This document shows, piece after piece, positions 1-7,556 of a DNA stretch of 64,000 nucleotides (position 1 is the first letter of the stretch; each line of letters starts with the position of its first letter). The position numbers and the translations under genes were made by a program. The notes below the pieces were generated by a model. The model was not told the origin of the DNA and searched no databases. It worked only from the letters and a program-made list of their open reading frames with translations. This DNA is from Vagococcus hydrophili (GTDB lineage: Bacteria; Bacillota; Bacilli; Lactobacillales; Vagococcaceae): contig NZ_CP049887.1 in the NCBI RefSeq assembly GCF_011304195.1, forward strand, positions 1,302,001 to 1,366,000, written 5' to 3'.

Positions 1-62
1 TAGACTGGTTGCCACTTGAAGAAAAAGGCAATTTTTTAAATAGTGGAAACGTGACGGAATAA
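1..62 (+). CDS. 3' end of an unidentified gene
   Basis: The third forward frame is open from the window edge to a TAA at 60-62 and encodes 19 residues ending NSGNVTE. A strong terminator follows directly, which supports a real gene end. Too little protein is present to name a family. The start lies outside the window. Confidence 0.5.
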   Translation, partial: DWLPLEEKGNFLNSGNVTE

Positions 63-67
63 TTAAG

Positions 68-104
68 AAAAGTGATGAACTGAGAAAGTTCATCACTTTT
101 TTTA
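68..104. terminator. Bidirectional intrinsic terminator
   Basis: A 12-bp stem (AAAGTGATGAAC with GTTCATCACTTT) around a short GAGAAA-type loop is followed by a T-tract on the plus strand and preceded by A residues. It separates the convergent partial gene at the left edge and the minus-strand membrane protein gene whose stop codon is at 102-104. Confidence 0.85.
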
Positions 105-464
105 ATTATTAAACTCCAAATAATGAATAATCGTCACAAAACTAAAATAAGAAGCACCAATAATCGGAATAATAAAAATAAACAGACCTTCATTGAACCC
201 AATCCAACCAGAAAAAAACAAGATAAGAAACAAACTATGAACGGTACCTAAAGTTTTAACCATCGTTTTTCTTTTACGGGATAATTTGACTTTAAAGGCA
301 GACAAGCAGATAAAAAGGGAAATTCCACTTAGTAAATAGGCGACCAACTGATTATCATCAAAGCTGATCCCAATACCTTTCCCGGTGGCAAAAATAAGGG
401 ATAAAAAGCAAATGACTGTAAAAAGTAAGGTGAGATAAATTGTTTGATGGTAGTCTGATTTCAT
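102..464 (-). CDS. Small four-TM membrane protein, unknown function
   Basis: This 120-residue protein is almost entirely hydrophobic. Roughly four membrane segments can be seen (about residues 8-27, 40-55, 72-90 and 93-113), with a basic loop KLSRKRKTMVK between the second and third. The start is supported by the ribosome binding site AGGAGG six to eight bases upstream. The stop codon of the upstream gene lies just ahead of that site, so the two are probably co-transcribed. I do not recognise a family. It could be an immunity-like or accessory membrane protein for the neighbouring secreted proteins, but nothing in the sequence proves that. Confidence 0.7.
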   Translation of the reverse strand: MKSDYHQTIYLTLLFTVICFLSLIFATGKGIGISFDDNQLVAYLLSGISLFICLSAFKVKLSRKRKTMVKTLGTVHSLFLILFFSGWIGFNEGLFIFIIPIIGASYFSFVTIIHYLEFNN

Positions 465-479
465 ATATAGTCCTCCTAA

Positions 480-905
480 CTATGGTTTAGGGATGTCGTA
501 ACCAATAGCCTTTAATTCTTTATTACTTGGTGGAAAGGCAAATTCATTCTTAATAAAATTTATATCTTCTGGTGTATTACCATTATAAACAGGGTAATAG
601 GAAAAGTCGTGGTGTTTCAGGTTATATCGAATGAAATAATCCCTTCCAGTTTCATTTTTGCTCACGAGAGGATCTGTGTTATCCATTTCTTTATCAGATT
701 TAGTCGTAAACGTCATCATGTATTCATTACCTGTAAAATTTAAAAAAGTTTTTTCTAAAATAATCAGTTCACTACTGGAAATATTTTTTTCCTTTTTTAA
801 ATAGTGTTTGATTTTCCAATCTGCCCATTTATTTAAGGCTAATGGTGATAGGCATAAGATTGTTATGATCACGAGAAAGATGAGGCTGATTCTTTTTTTA
901 GTCAT
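480..905 (-). CDS. Membrane-anchored or secreted small protein, unknown
   Basis: The 141-residue protein begins with a basic MTKKR and one hydrophobic segment (about residues 6-23) that reads as an uncleaved anchor or signal peptide. The remainder is polar and probably extracellular, ending in a Pro-rich region (FAFPPSNKELK). It resembles the architecture of small DUF3139/YfjL-type proteins, but the sequence match I can see is weak, so I leave the family open. It lies between a secreted papain-like protein and a small membrane protein, all on the minus strand with short gaps, suggesting one operon. Confidence 0.65.
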   Translation of the reverse strand: MTKKRISLIFLVIITILCLSPLALNKWADWKIKHYLKKEKNISSSELIILEKTFLNFTGNEYMMTFTTKSDKEMDNTDPLVSKNETGRDYFIRYNLKHHDFSYYPVYNGNTPEDINFIKNEFAFPPSNKELKAIGYDIPKP

Positions 906-922
906 GGTGAGAAGTCCTTTCT

Positions 923-1981
923 TTAATAATCTCCAATTTTTCGAGGAGTATAGCCATTTTGAAAAATATCAGGTAATGCAGAAGGATAGATATACTGAAC
1001 GTGTGCATAGTAGTCTTTAACAACTGGCGAGTTACCACTACCATACCAGTAAGAATTAAAAACAAGTTTTGAACAATAATTTGGATTGGTAACTAATGGA
1101 CCGGGAGAGATTAGGTATTTAAGGTTAATATTGCGTGAATAACTACCTGAATAACTAAAATAATGTTTATCTGCATAACTAGCTACTTGATTAGCCATAT
1201 TTTTATTTGGAATTCTCCATATTTGAATTTTATAGTTAATGTTTTGATCAGGGGTCCAACCTTGTTCAGAATAACCGAACAACCAGTTATTAGCTTTAAA
1301 TTGATGATTATTTTTTTCGATACCGCCAGCAAACCATTTTACAGGATTTCTTCCTCCAGTCATTTCTAGAATATAATTATCAGTTGTAGCAATGGCGGCA
1401 TGTCCAGGACCTTTTGAATTAACAACAATAATATCACCTTTTCGTAAATCTTTCTTAAAACGATTTGCACTTCTTTTTTGAGCGTCTGAAAAACCACGTG
1501 TGCTGATATCAGTAATGGAATTTTCTGAATAGGCTTCTCCTTGACCATCAGGTAACGCACCAAAACGTATTTGTTCAAACCATTCATCAAAGCTTTCCTC
1601 TAGCTTAAAGATTTCTTTAGTTTCAGGGTATTCATTTAAGGATATTTTGTAATTATAAATAAAATCTTCCAAAGAATATAGTTCTCTTTTTATTTTACCA
1701 GTTGATATCGCATATTCATAAAATTTTTCTATCTTATCATCTCCGATAATTTGAGTATCTGGTATGTTGTTTTCTAAACTATCAGATATGTTGGTTATAT
1801 CTGATATAGGTGTAACAGCTTCTTTTTTTGCTGATTCTTCTGTAGTAGTTGATAAAATTTCTGAATCAATATCAGTTGAAAATTTAGTGGATGTCGAATT
1901 TTCTGTAGCAGCGATACCGATTGAATTTGAAATTAGTAGAGAAAAAATAAGTAAACTTGAACTTAACAATTTTCTTTTCAT
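923..1981 (-). CDS. Secreted YiiX/YaeF-type permuted papain-like protein
   Basis: The preferred start gives 352 residues. The frame could open at 2023, but the ATG at 1981 has an AGAAAGAAGG ribosome binding site and is followed at once by a typical signal peptide (KRKLLSSSLLIFSLLISNS). After cleavage comes a Ser/Thr/Glu-rich linker of about 60 residues, then a helical region and a C-terminal enzyme-like domain. That domain has the order expected for circularly permuted NlpC/P60-type hydrolases: GDIIVVNSKGPGHAAIA, supplying the His, precedes YCSKLVFNSYWYGSG, supplying the candidate Cys. Known relatives act on amide or ester bonds at the cell surface; the substrate here is unknown. The following gene starts only 18 bases on. 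Confidence 0.7.
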   Translation of the reverse strand: MKRKLLSSSLLIFSLLISNSIGIAATENSTSTKFSTDIDSEILSTTTEESAKKEAVTPISDITNISDSLENNIPDTQIIGDDKIEKFYEYAISTGKIKRELYSLEDFIYNYKISLNEYPETKEIFKLEESFDEWFEQIRFGALPDGQGEAYSENSITDISTRGFSDAQKRSANRFKKDLRKGDIIVVNSKGPGHAAIATTDNYILEMTGGRNPVKWFAGGIEKNNHQFKANNWLFGYSEQGWTPDQNINYKIQIWRIPNKNMANQVASYADKHYFSYSGSYSRNINLKYLISPGPLVTNPNYCSKLVFNSYWYGSGNSPVVKDYYAHVQYIYPSALPDIFQNGYTPRKIGDY

Positions 1982-2039
1982 TAATAACAACCTTCTTTCT
2001 TTTTGATGCCCTAAATATCCCATAAACTTTCCTTTTAAG

Positions 2040-2185
2040 TAAGCAATCAGCAGTTTACATCATGTCAACCAGAGCGAGCAACGTTGTTATATCAATGTTT
2101 AGAACACGCGTTTTTAAACCGTTAATAACTTTCTTTTTTTGAGACGCACGCAAAAAGTGCTGAGATGTACATCAATGATTGCTTA
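2040..2185. repeat. 146-bp region bounded by inverted TAAGCAATCA repeats
   Basis: The ten bases TAAGCAATCA at 2040-2049 recur inverted as TGATTGCTTA at 2176-2185. Inside each arm a further TACATC/GATGTA match is at a similar distance. The left arm continues as AGCAATCAGCAGTTTACATC, which closely matches the hairpin at 3517-3558. The region lies between divergent genes. It may be a small palindromic mobile element or a remnant of one; no coding potential is visible. Confidence 0.4.
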
Positions 2186-2194
2186 TTTTTTTCT

Positions 2195-2226
2195 TTGATA
2201 CTCGTTATAGTTAAGGTAAATAACTA
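2195..2226 (+). promoter_or_regulatory. Candidate promoter and operator of the Xre pair
   Basis: TTGATA at 2195-2200 is a possible -35 box, with TAAATA at 2217-2222 as a weak -10 box. Overlapping them is the inverted repeat TAGTTA-N7-TAACTA (2208-2226), a plausible binding site for one of the two downstream Xre regulators. Inferred from spacing and symmetry only. Confidence 0.35.
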
Positions 2227-2248
2227 AAATGAGAGAGGAAGAGTTTTT

Positions 2249-2473
2249 ATGAATTTCGGGACTTTTATAAAAAACAATCGTATAATAAAAGAAAAGAGTC
2301 AAAAAGAGATGGCAAAATTTTTAGGGGTCAGAAGACAGTCGGTTTCGAGGTGGGAAAATAACTTAGCTTTTCCTTCTTTGGAACATTTATATGACTTGTC
2401 CGAATTTTTAGAGATATCCATGGAGGATGTCTTGATCAATTTGCGTTATTCCCTAATGGAAAAGAAAGGTTGA
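2249..2473 (+). CDS. Small Xre-family DNA-binding protein
   Basis: This 74-residue protein is a single helix-turn-helix domain of the Cro/CI type. The recognition region reads GVRRQSVSRWENNLAFPSLE and is followed by the usual YDLSEFLEISMEDVL helix. GAGAGAGGAAG upstream provides the ribosome binding site. The downstream gene encodes a second protein with a nearly equivalent domain (NISRQSISRWETDKAYPDLD) and starts at the stop codon, so the two are translationally coupled. A tandem Xre pair like this probably regulates itself or the adjacent secreted-protein genes; the target is not evident. Confidence 0.8.
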   Translation: MNFGTFIKNNRIIKEKSQKEMAKFLGVRRQSVSRWENNLAFPSLEHLYDLSEFLEISMEDVLINLRYSLMEKKG

Positions 2474-2478
2474 TTCAT

Positions 2479-3003
2479 GTGACATTGGGTAGACGGTTGA
2501 AGCAAGTCAGAGTAGAAAAAGGTTTTTCTCAAGCAGAGGTGGCTGATTTTTTAAATATATCACGGCAATCAATTTCAAGGTGGGAAACAGATAAAGCATA
2601 CCCCGATTTGGATAATTTGGTTGAGTTAAGCAAATATTATGAAGTGTCGATTGATGAATTATTAACAGAAACTAAAGTTCTCCAACATGAGATTAATCAA
2701 AAAACAGATCAAATGAATAAAAATATAGAAGAAATAGAAAAGAAGCAACAAAAGCTAAACCAATTATTATCCTCAGATAGTGATGAAAGTTGGGTGTTAC
2801 TATTATTTACTGCTTTGTCTATTGCCATCGCTCCTTTTGGGTTAATTGCACTTCCTCTTGTTCTATGGCGTAATAAAAAAGACAATCAATTTTATAAATT
2901 AATCGTCTTTTTATCAATATTGATTTTTGTATATAATATTTATGTTTTACAGCTAGGTATAACAACTAGTCTGGATATTGGAACGACAGTGAATGTGGAA
3001 TGA
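2479..3003 (+). CDS. Xre-family regulator with C-terminal membrane segments
   Basis: The protein has an N-terminal Cro/CI helix-turn-helix (about residues 5-60), a heptad-rich coiled coil (KTDQMNKNIEEIEKKQQKLNQ) and two hydrophobic segments at the C terminus, an architecture common for membrane-tethered Xre regulators in this phylum. The frame is open from TTG 2470, but GTG 2479 lies at a better distance from the AAAGAAAGG ribosome binding site, giving 174 residues. It overlaps or abuts the preceding Xre gene. Membrane tethering suggests it senses envelope state or a partner membrane protein, but the signal is unknown. Confidence 0.75.
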   Translation: MTLGRRLKQVRVEKGFSQAEVADFLNISRQSISRWETDKAYPDLDNLVELSKYYEVSIDELLTETKVLQHEINQKTDQMNKNIEEIEKKQQKLNQLLSSDSDESWVLLLFTALSIAIAPFGLIALPLVLWRNKKDNQFYKLIVFLSILIFVYNIYVLQLGITTSLDIGTTVNVE

Positions 3004-3004
3004 T

Positions 3005-3454
3005 TTATTCAACAACGAGTGAATTATTTTTAACAGTGGTTTTTACTTGGACATTAGAAGTATAAGAACGATTTTTCCAAACACCCTTCCCAATCGCCAG
3101 AGAATCAGAATGTCGTTTAACAGAAGTGTTTGAAAAACTACCTTGTATCGCTGTGAATTGTCCACTATGAGCGGCAGTTATTTTGTTTTTTTTTACATTA
3201 ACTTTGTAAGAAATGGTCCAAGAGTTATTTTTACTTTTAGAAACAGTATAGGTCTTATCAGGCATTCTAGAAAAAAGCGAGTTATCTAAAATAGTGATCG
3301 TCACCTTTTCTCCCTGTTCTTCTAAAGTGAAGGTTTCTAGTAGTTGATGATTGTCTAGGTCGTAGTTGACTTTTGTCTCACTTGCTAAAGCATCGTGTCC
3401 ATTTAAGAAAAAGCCACCACCAAAAACAGAGAGACTTAAAACTAATTTTTTCAT
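3005..3454 (-). CDS. Secreted DUF5626-like protein
   Basis: The protein has 149 residues with an N-terminal signal sequence (KKLVLSLSVFGGGFFLNG, cleavage probably after DALAS). The mature part follows the layout I associate with the DUF5626 family: a charged FTLEEQGEKVTITI strand, a YTVSK element, an NNSWTISYKVNV strand, then FTAIQGSFSNTS and a final VKTTVKNNSLVV. Members are small secreted beta-sandwich-like proteins of Firmicutes with no assigned function. It converges tightly with the Xre gene, with one base between the two stops. No operon partner is visible; a palindromic hairpin lies upstream of the start. Confidence 0.6.
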   Translation of the reverse strand: MKKLVLSLSVFGGGFFLNGHDALASETKVNYDLDNHQLLETFTLEEQGEKVTITILDNSLFSRMPDKTYTVSKSKNNSWTISYKVNVKKNKITAAHSGQFTAIQGSFSNTSVKRHSDSLAIGKGVWKNRSYTSNVQVKTTVKNNSLVVE

Positions 3455-3516
3455 AAATACATTCCTCCTAAATAAATGTGATAGTAAAAGTTTACCGTTT
3501 TTTAGGAGAAAAAAAG

Positions 3517-3558
3517 AGCAATCAGTGGTTTACATTAGGCAACCACTGATTGCTTTTT
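3517..3558. repeat. Perfect hairpin related to the 2.04-kb repeat
   Basis: AGCAATCAGTGGTT pairs perfectly with AACCACTGATTGCT around the loop TACATTAGGC, with T-tracts on both strands. It could work as an intrinsic terminator in either direction, yet it does not directly follow any intact gene; it lies upstream of the minus-strand DUF5626-like gene. The left half and loop are nearly the same as 2041-2068, so the two are copies of one element. Confidence 0.7.
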
Positions 3559-3816
3559 GGGTTGAAGCCTAAGAACATAGTAGAAAAATTAACTGAATAA
3601 TAGTAATAAAGTATCTCTATTCATTTTATAATGTTCAATTTTTTTATTATTTTGTAAGTTATAATAACCGATAGTTTTATTATAATCATTTATTTATCCA
3701 TGTAAAGTAGCTTTTACATGGGTAGATTGAGTAATGTAAAACTACTTACTATCGTTTAATTTTATCTCTTAACTCATAATGATTAAAGAACAAAAAAATA
3801 AAAAGGAAGTGTCTAT

Positions 3817-4521
3817 TTGGAAATAAGCAAAAAAATTATTGAAATTAGAAAAAATAGTAACATGACACAACAACAGTTTGCTGAGCATCTATTTGTTACG
3901 AGGCAAACTATTTCTAATTGGTAAAACGAAAGGAGTTATCCGGATTTAGAATCATTAATATTGATTAGTGACAAGTTCGAGGTATCGTTAGATGAACTAA
4001 TTAAGGAGGATACAGTCATGGTAAAGAAAATCAATTTTTGGGTAAAAAATAGAAGAGGATTAAGAAATTTATTAGTGATAACATGTTTAATTTTATTTTT
4101 ATCATCAATGTATAGAGTATGGTGGTTGAAATGTGAAGCTGATTCAATTAATAAAATTGAAACAAAGTTAGAATGGGATGGGTATGATCAAAATGGGGAT
4201 TATATTGAAGATAGGCAATATAAAATTAATTCTTCCAGACAGGAAAATAAATTTCCTAATCCTATTTTTAAACCATATTCTGTAGAAGTAGAAGATATGT
4301 CAGAGGGAATTGTAATTCAAACTACTAATAATAAGATATATAGACTTTTTAATGGGAAAGGATTAAGCTTTGATTTAAATTCTAATTTAGAAATTAGTAA
4401 CAATCAAAATTTAATTGAGAAGAGTGAAGGTCAGGCTGAATTATTTCTTGAAGAACATAAACAAGAAATACAATCGCTATTAGAAGTAAGTGATGAATAT
4501 TATAAAAAAATTAATACTTAA
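3817..4521 (+). pseudogene. Xre-family membrane regulator, broken by a nonsense codon
   Basis: Reading from TTG 3817 (ribosome binding site AAGGAAG) gives a typical Cro/CI domain (KIIEIRKNSNMTQQQFAEHL, then TRQTISNW). Codon 36 is TAA (3922-3924) where relatives have Glu in the W-E-N-E-R-S-Y-P-D motif. The same frame continues without further stops through NERSYPDLESL, KFEVSLDELI, a single membrane segment (LLVITCLILFLSSMYRVWW) and a polar extracellular tail to 4521. One GAA to TAA change therefore accounts for the break, in a gene of about 234 codons. Reinitiation at TTG 3961 or ATG 4018 could still yield the membrane part without the DNA-binding domain. Confidence 0.85.
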
Positions 4522-4528
4522 AAAGGAT

Positions 4529-4562
4529 AAAGAGCTATGTGTCAATTGACGCATAGCTCTTC
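4529..4562 (-). terminator. Intrinsic terminator of the signal peptidase gene
   Basis: AAGAGCTATG with CATAGCTCTT forms the stem and GTC-AATT-GAC an inner extension. On the minus strand it is followed by a T-rich stretch. It lies between the convergent Xre pseudogene and lepB. Confidence 0.7.
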
Positions 4563-4566
4563 ATCT

Positions 4567-5121
4567 CTACTTAATCATTCCCCACTTTTCAGGTGGCCAG
4601 AATGAAACTTTTGCTTTTCCAATAATATTATCTTTAGGAATAAACCCAACTTCGGGATAGCGGCTATCTTTTGATACGCGGCGATTATCCCCTAAAACAA
4701 AATAAGTATTCTCAGGAACTGTTTGTTGTCCAGTCAGTTCTGACAGGGTAAAATTCGGAGTTAATGGCTCAGCGTTACCGGCATCTTTCCATTTTTGTTG
4801 GTAATCAGTTAGGTAAGGCTCATTCAAAGCTTGTCCATTAATCAGTAACTGATCCTCTTTATATTCAACCGTATCTCCTGGTAATCCAATCACACGTTTC
4901 ACATAAAAAAGGGCGGGATCATCAGGTGCTTTTAAAGGAACCACATCAAATCGTTTGATGTCTCCTAATTTATAGGCGATAGCTTTTTCTCCATCAACGA
5001 GTGTGGGCATCATAGAAAGTCCCTCTACTTTAATGGGTGAGAAGACAAAGACTCTAATCGCAACTAAAATAGCCACAAGTGAAACTAGCCAAAGTAATTC
5101 TTTTATCCAATGTTTGATCAT
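4567..5121 (-). CDS. lepB: Signal peptidase I (housekeeping)
   Basis: The 184-residue type I signal peptidase removes signal peptides from exported proteins on the outer face of the membrane. There is one N-terminal membrane anchor (about residues 9-28). The nucleophile Ser36 lies in GLSMMPT and the general base Lys75 in YVKRVIGLPGD, with a later LGDNRRVSKDSR box. All catalytic elements are intact. This makes it a useful reference for the two signal-peptidase-like proteins in the csc supercluster, which lack some of these residues. The length is normal for Gram-positive Sip proteins. The gene is transcribed alone and ends at a hairpin. Confidence 0.93.
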   Translation of the reverse strand: MIKHWIKELLWLVSLVAILVAIRVFVFSPIKVEGLSMMPTLVDGEKAIAYKLGDIKRFDVVPLKAPDDPALFYVKRVIGLPGDTVEYKEDQLLINGQALNEPYLTDYQQKWKDAGNAEPLTPNFTLSELTGQQTVPENTYFVLGDNRRVSKDSRYPEVGFIPKDNIIGKAKVSFWPPEKWGMIK

Positions 5122-5211
5122 TCCTTAACCACCTTTAGTAATTTCGTTTATCATACCATAAAAACGTGTGGTACCATTCACCCCATAAAAAATTTCATAA
5201 ATTATTAAAAT

Positions 5212-6858
5212 TTAAGAGTGCCATGCTTTGTTTGTATCAAAGTAAGTTGCTGATTCAAAAGCATGTGCCACAATCTCATCTGGAAACCCAAGGGCGTCAA
5301 TCAGTTTAATGGCGTTTCGAGAAGTCGCCACGCCGTCTTTGAGTAAGTAATCAAAGGTGATTCCTTGATCCTTTTCCACTGTTTCTTCGAAATGAATATT
5401 GTCGCAAGCACCACCTAGAATTTGAGGTAATTCAATATCATGAGTTGCCACAAATGTCAGTTGATGTTGTTGATTTAACCACTGAATCACACTAGAGGAA
5501 GCTGCGATTCGTTCAATAGTATTGGTGCCTTTTAAAATCTCATCAATAAAGGTATAACAAAATTCCCCAGTAGCGACTTGATTGATCAGACGACGGAGGG
5601 ATTTGATTTCGGCGATAAAGTAACTATCTCCATCAATCACACTGTCGCTCACTCCCATAGAAGATAGGATATGTCCTCGTTTTAATTGGAATGAAGTCGC
5701 CAAGCAAGTATTAAGTGTTTGTGCTAACAAGCAATTGATGGCAACACTTCGTACATAAGTTGATTTACCAGAAGCGTTTGAGCCTGTAATCAGAGTGCTT
5801 TTCTGCCAAGCAACAGGATTTGGGACAGGTTCGCTAAGTAAAGGATGAATGACATTTTCGCCTACGACTTCGTTTTTATCTGTAAATTCTGGCAGACACC
5901 AGTGATCCCCGTAGACTTCCCGAAGATTTAAAATCGCAATGCTTACTTCTAGTTGTCCTAGTAAATCCCAAATGTCTTTAGCATCTTGTTGGTGATGACT
6001 GAGTGCTTTTGAAACAGTCCCATAAGAGATGAAAGGTAGTAAAAAGGCCCCACCTAACATTTCGACCATCATCTCCATTTCGCCACCAGTTTTAGTTTTA
6101 AAGGCAAAAGCGAAAGGTAAGACTTTTTGAAAAGGCGCTATTTTTTTCTGTAAGTCTTCTTTGACAGGTGAATTTTTCTTACTTAATTTAGTCCCAAGAG
6201 ACAAGCTTTGAACCAAGTAGCTCATGGTTCCTAGTTCCACATCTAGTTTTCCTTTTTGGATGAAGTAAAAAATAGTGTTAAAACAAAGAGAAGCCAAACC
6301 AACAAACAAGCCAACAGGACCAATAAAGATAGCTGAAAGTAAGCTAATAATAGGTAACAGACCAAGAAAAGCAAACAGTCCTTGTTGTTCAAACACAGGT
6401 TTTGTCTGTTCATTCAAATAAGCTTGAATATAGTTAAAATCCTTTTTCCCTAATTGGGCAAATTGATATGAAAAAGCTTCACGTTCTGCAGGATGTTCTT
6501 TAAAGTAAGCGATAATTTCTTCTGAGGAGGTTTTATCATCACTTAAAGAATAACTACGTAGTGTTTCATAGAGCTTTTCTGAGCCGATACTTGAGTAAGT
6601 GAGATTGAGTCGTTGAAAGACCTCAAACATATCCAAATCTTGCCAAGTTAAATCATCAATCAGACTATTCTCTTGCTGATTTTTTAAACTAAACGCTTTA
6701 TAGAGACTTTTCTCCGTGTCTCTTTTAGTGCCACGTGGAATATTTCCCCAATCTGATTTAATCTGTTTTCTTAATTTCACACGACTGACATAATCAAGAT
6801 AATAAAAAAAGCCAGTAATGCCAAGCACGAATAAGACTACAATTCCTATTTCATTCAT
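5212..6858 (-). CDS. Membrane-anchored MutS-family ATPase
   Basis: The 548-residue protein carries the MutS-type ATPase at its C terminus: Walker A TGSNASGKST near residue 358, Walker B TFIDEILKGTN and a final switch region ATHDIELPQI. The N terminus is not the mismatch-recognition domain of true MutS. It has a membrane segment at residues 4-21 and two more hydrophobic segments around 160-200. Proteins of this kind are often annotated as DNA mismatch repair MutS in lactic acid bacteria but form a separate branch with no proven repair role. It stands alone between lepB and a divergent phosphatase gene. Confidence 0.85.
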   Translation of the reverse strand: MNEIGIVVLFVLGITGFFYYLDYVSRVKLRKQIKSDWGNIPRGTKRDTEKSLYKAFSLKNQQENSLIDDLTWQDLDMFEVFQRLNLTYSSIGSEKLYETLRSYSLSDDKTSSEEIIAYFKEHPAEREAFSYQFAQLGKKDFNYIQAYLNEQTKPVFEQQGLFAFLGLLPIISLLSAIFIGPVGLFVGLASLCFNTIFYFIQKGKLDVELGTMSYLVQSLSLGTKLSKKNSPVKEDLQKKIAPFQKVLPFAFAFKTKTGGEMEMMVEMLGGAFLLPFISYGTVSKALSHHQQDAKDIWDLLGQLEVSIAILNLREVYGDHWCLPEFTDKNEVVGENVIHPLLSEPVPNPVAWQKSTLITGSNASGKSTYVRSVAINCLLAQTLNTCLATSFQLKRGHILSSMGVSDSVIDGDSYFIAEIKSLRRLINQVATGEFCYTFIDEILKGTNTIERIAASSSVIQWLNQQHQLTFVATHDIELPQILGGACDNIHFEETVEKDQGITFDYLLKDGVATSRNAIKLIDALGFPDEIVAHAFESATYFDTNKAWHS

Positions 6859-6940
6859 AGTAGGACTCCTTTAAAAAAATAATAAATTCATTATATCACG
6901 TTTGTTTTGAGAGTTTACGGTATACTAGAAAGAAAAAGTG

Positions 6941-7507
6941 ATGTGGCGTAAGATGAGAAAGGTTTATTTTATCAGACATGGTTTAAGAGATACGACAGTC
7001 AAAGATGACATGCTTGCTCCTTTAACAGAACAGGGAAGAAGAGATGTTGAAATTTTAAGTGAAAAACTATTAAAAGAAGAAATTACTCAAATTTATACGA
7101 GTCCCTTTTTACGAGCTAAAGAAACAATCATGCCTTTAGCAAGGCAATTGAACCTAGAAATGAATGTCATCGAGGAATTAAAAGAGCGAGAAGTCGGCAG
7201 TTGGGTGAAGGATTACCAAGAGTTTACGAAAAATCAGTGGGCAGATAAAGCGTATAAATTAGAGTCAGGAGAATCTTTAAATGATGTTTCAAAGCGAGGT
7301 ATCGCTACATTTAATCAACTGCAAAAGAAAAGTTCCGGGGATTTTGTGATTAGTGGTCACGGAACATGGTTGGCTGTGTTGTTTAATCATTTAACTAATG
7401 GGGAGTTTGATTATGAAGGATTTAGAGAGATGAACTTTCCAGATGTCTACTACGGCGAATTTACTGAGGATGACCAATTTATTTCTTTGAAAAAATACTT
7501 GACCTAA
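6941..7507 (+). CDS. Histidine phosphatase family protein
   Basis: This 188-residue protein belongs to the phosphoglycerate-mutase-like histidine phosphatases. FIRHG near the N terminus holds the catalytic phosphohistidine, YTSPFLRAKET supplies the conserved Arg of the phosphate pocket, and VISGHGTW holds the second His. Members remove phosphate from sugar phosphates, nucleotides or other small metabolites; the substrate here cannot be read. The start is uncertain among GTG 6938, ATG 6941 and ATG 6953; 6941 fits the AGAAAG sequence best. A Cof-type HAD phosphatase follows after about 50 bases and is probably in the same transcript. Confidence 0.85.
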   Translation: MWRKMRKVYFIRHGLRDTTVKDDMLAPLTEQGRRDVEILSEKLLKEEITQIYTSPFLRAKETIMPLARQLNLEMNVIEELKEREVGSWVKDYQEFTKNQWADKAYKLESGESLNDVSKRGIATFNQLQKKSSGDFVISGHGTWLAVLFNHLTNGEFDYEGFREMNFPDVYYGEFTEDDQFISLKKYLT

Positions 7508-7556
7508 AACCCGTTTCAGTCGGTATAGTGTGATTAAAACTACGAGGAGCAAACAC

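Noticed and set aside
5212-6858. Canonical mismatch repair gene mutS
   Set aside because: The protein is too short, has membrane helices and no MutS N-terminal domains; no mutL is adjacent.
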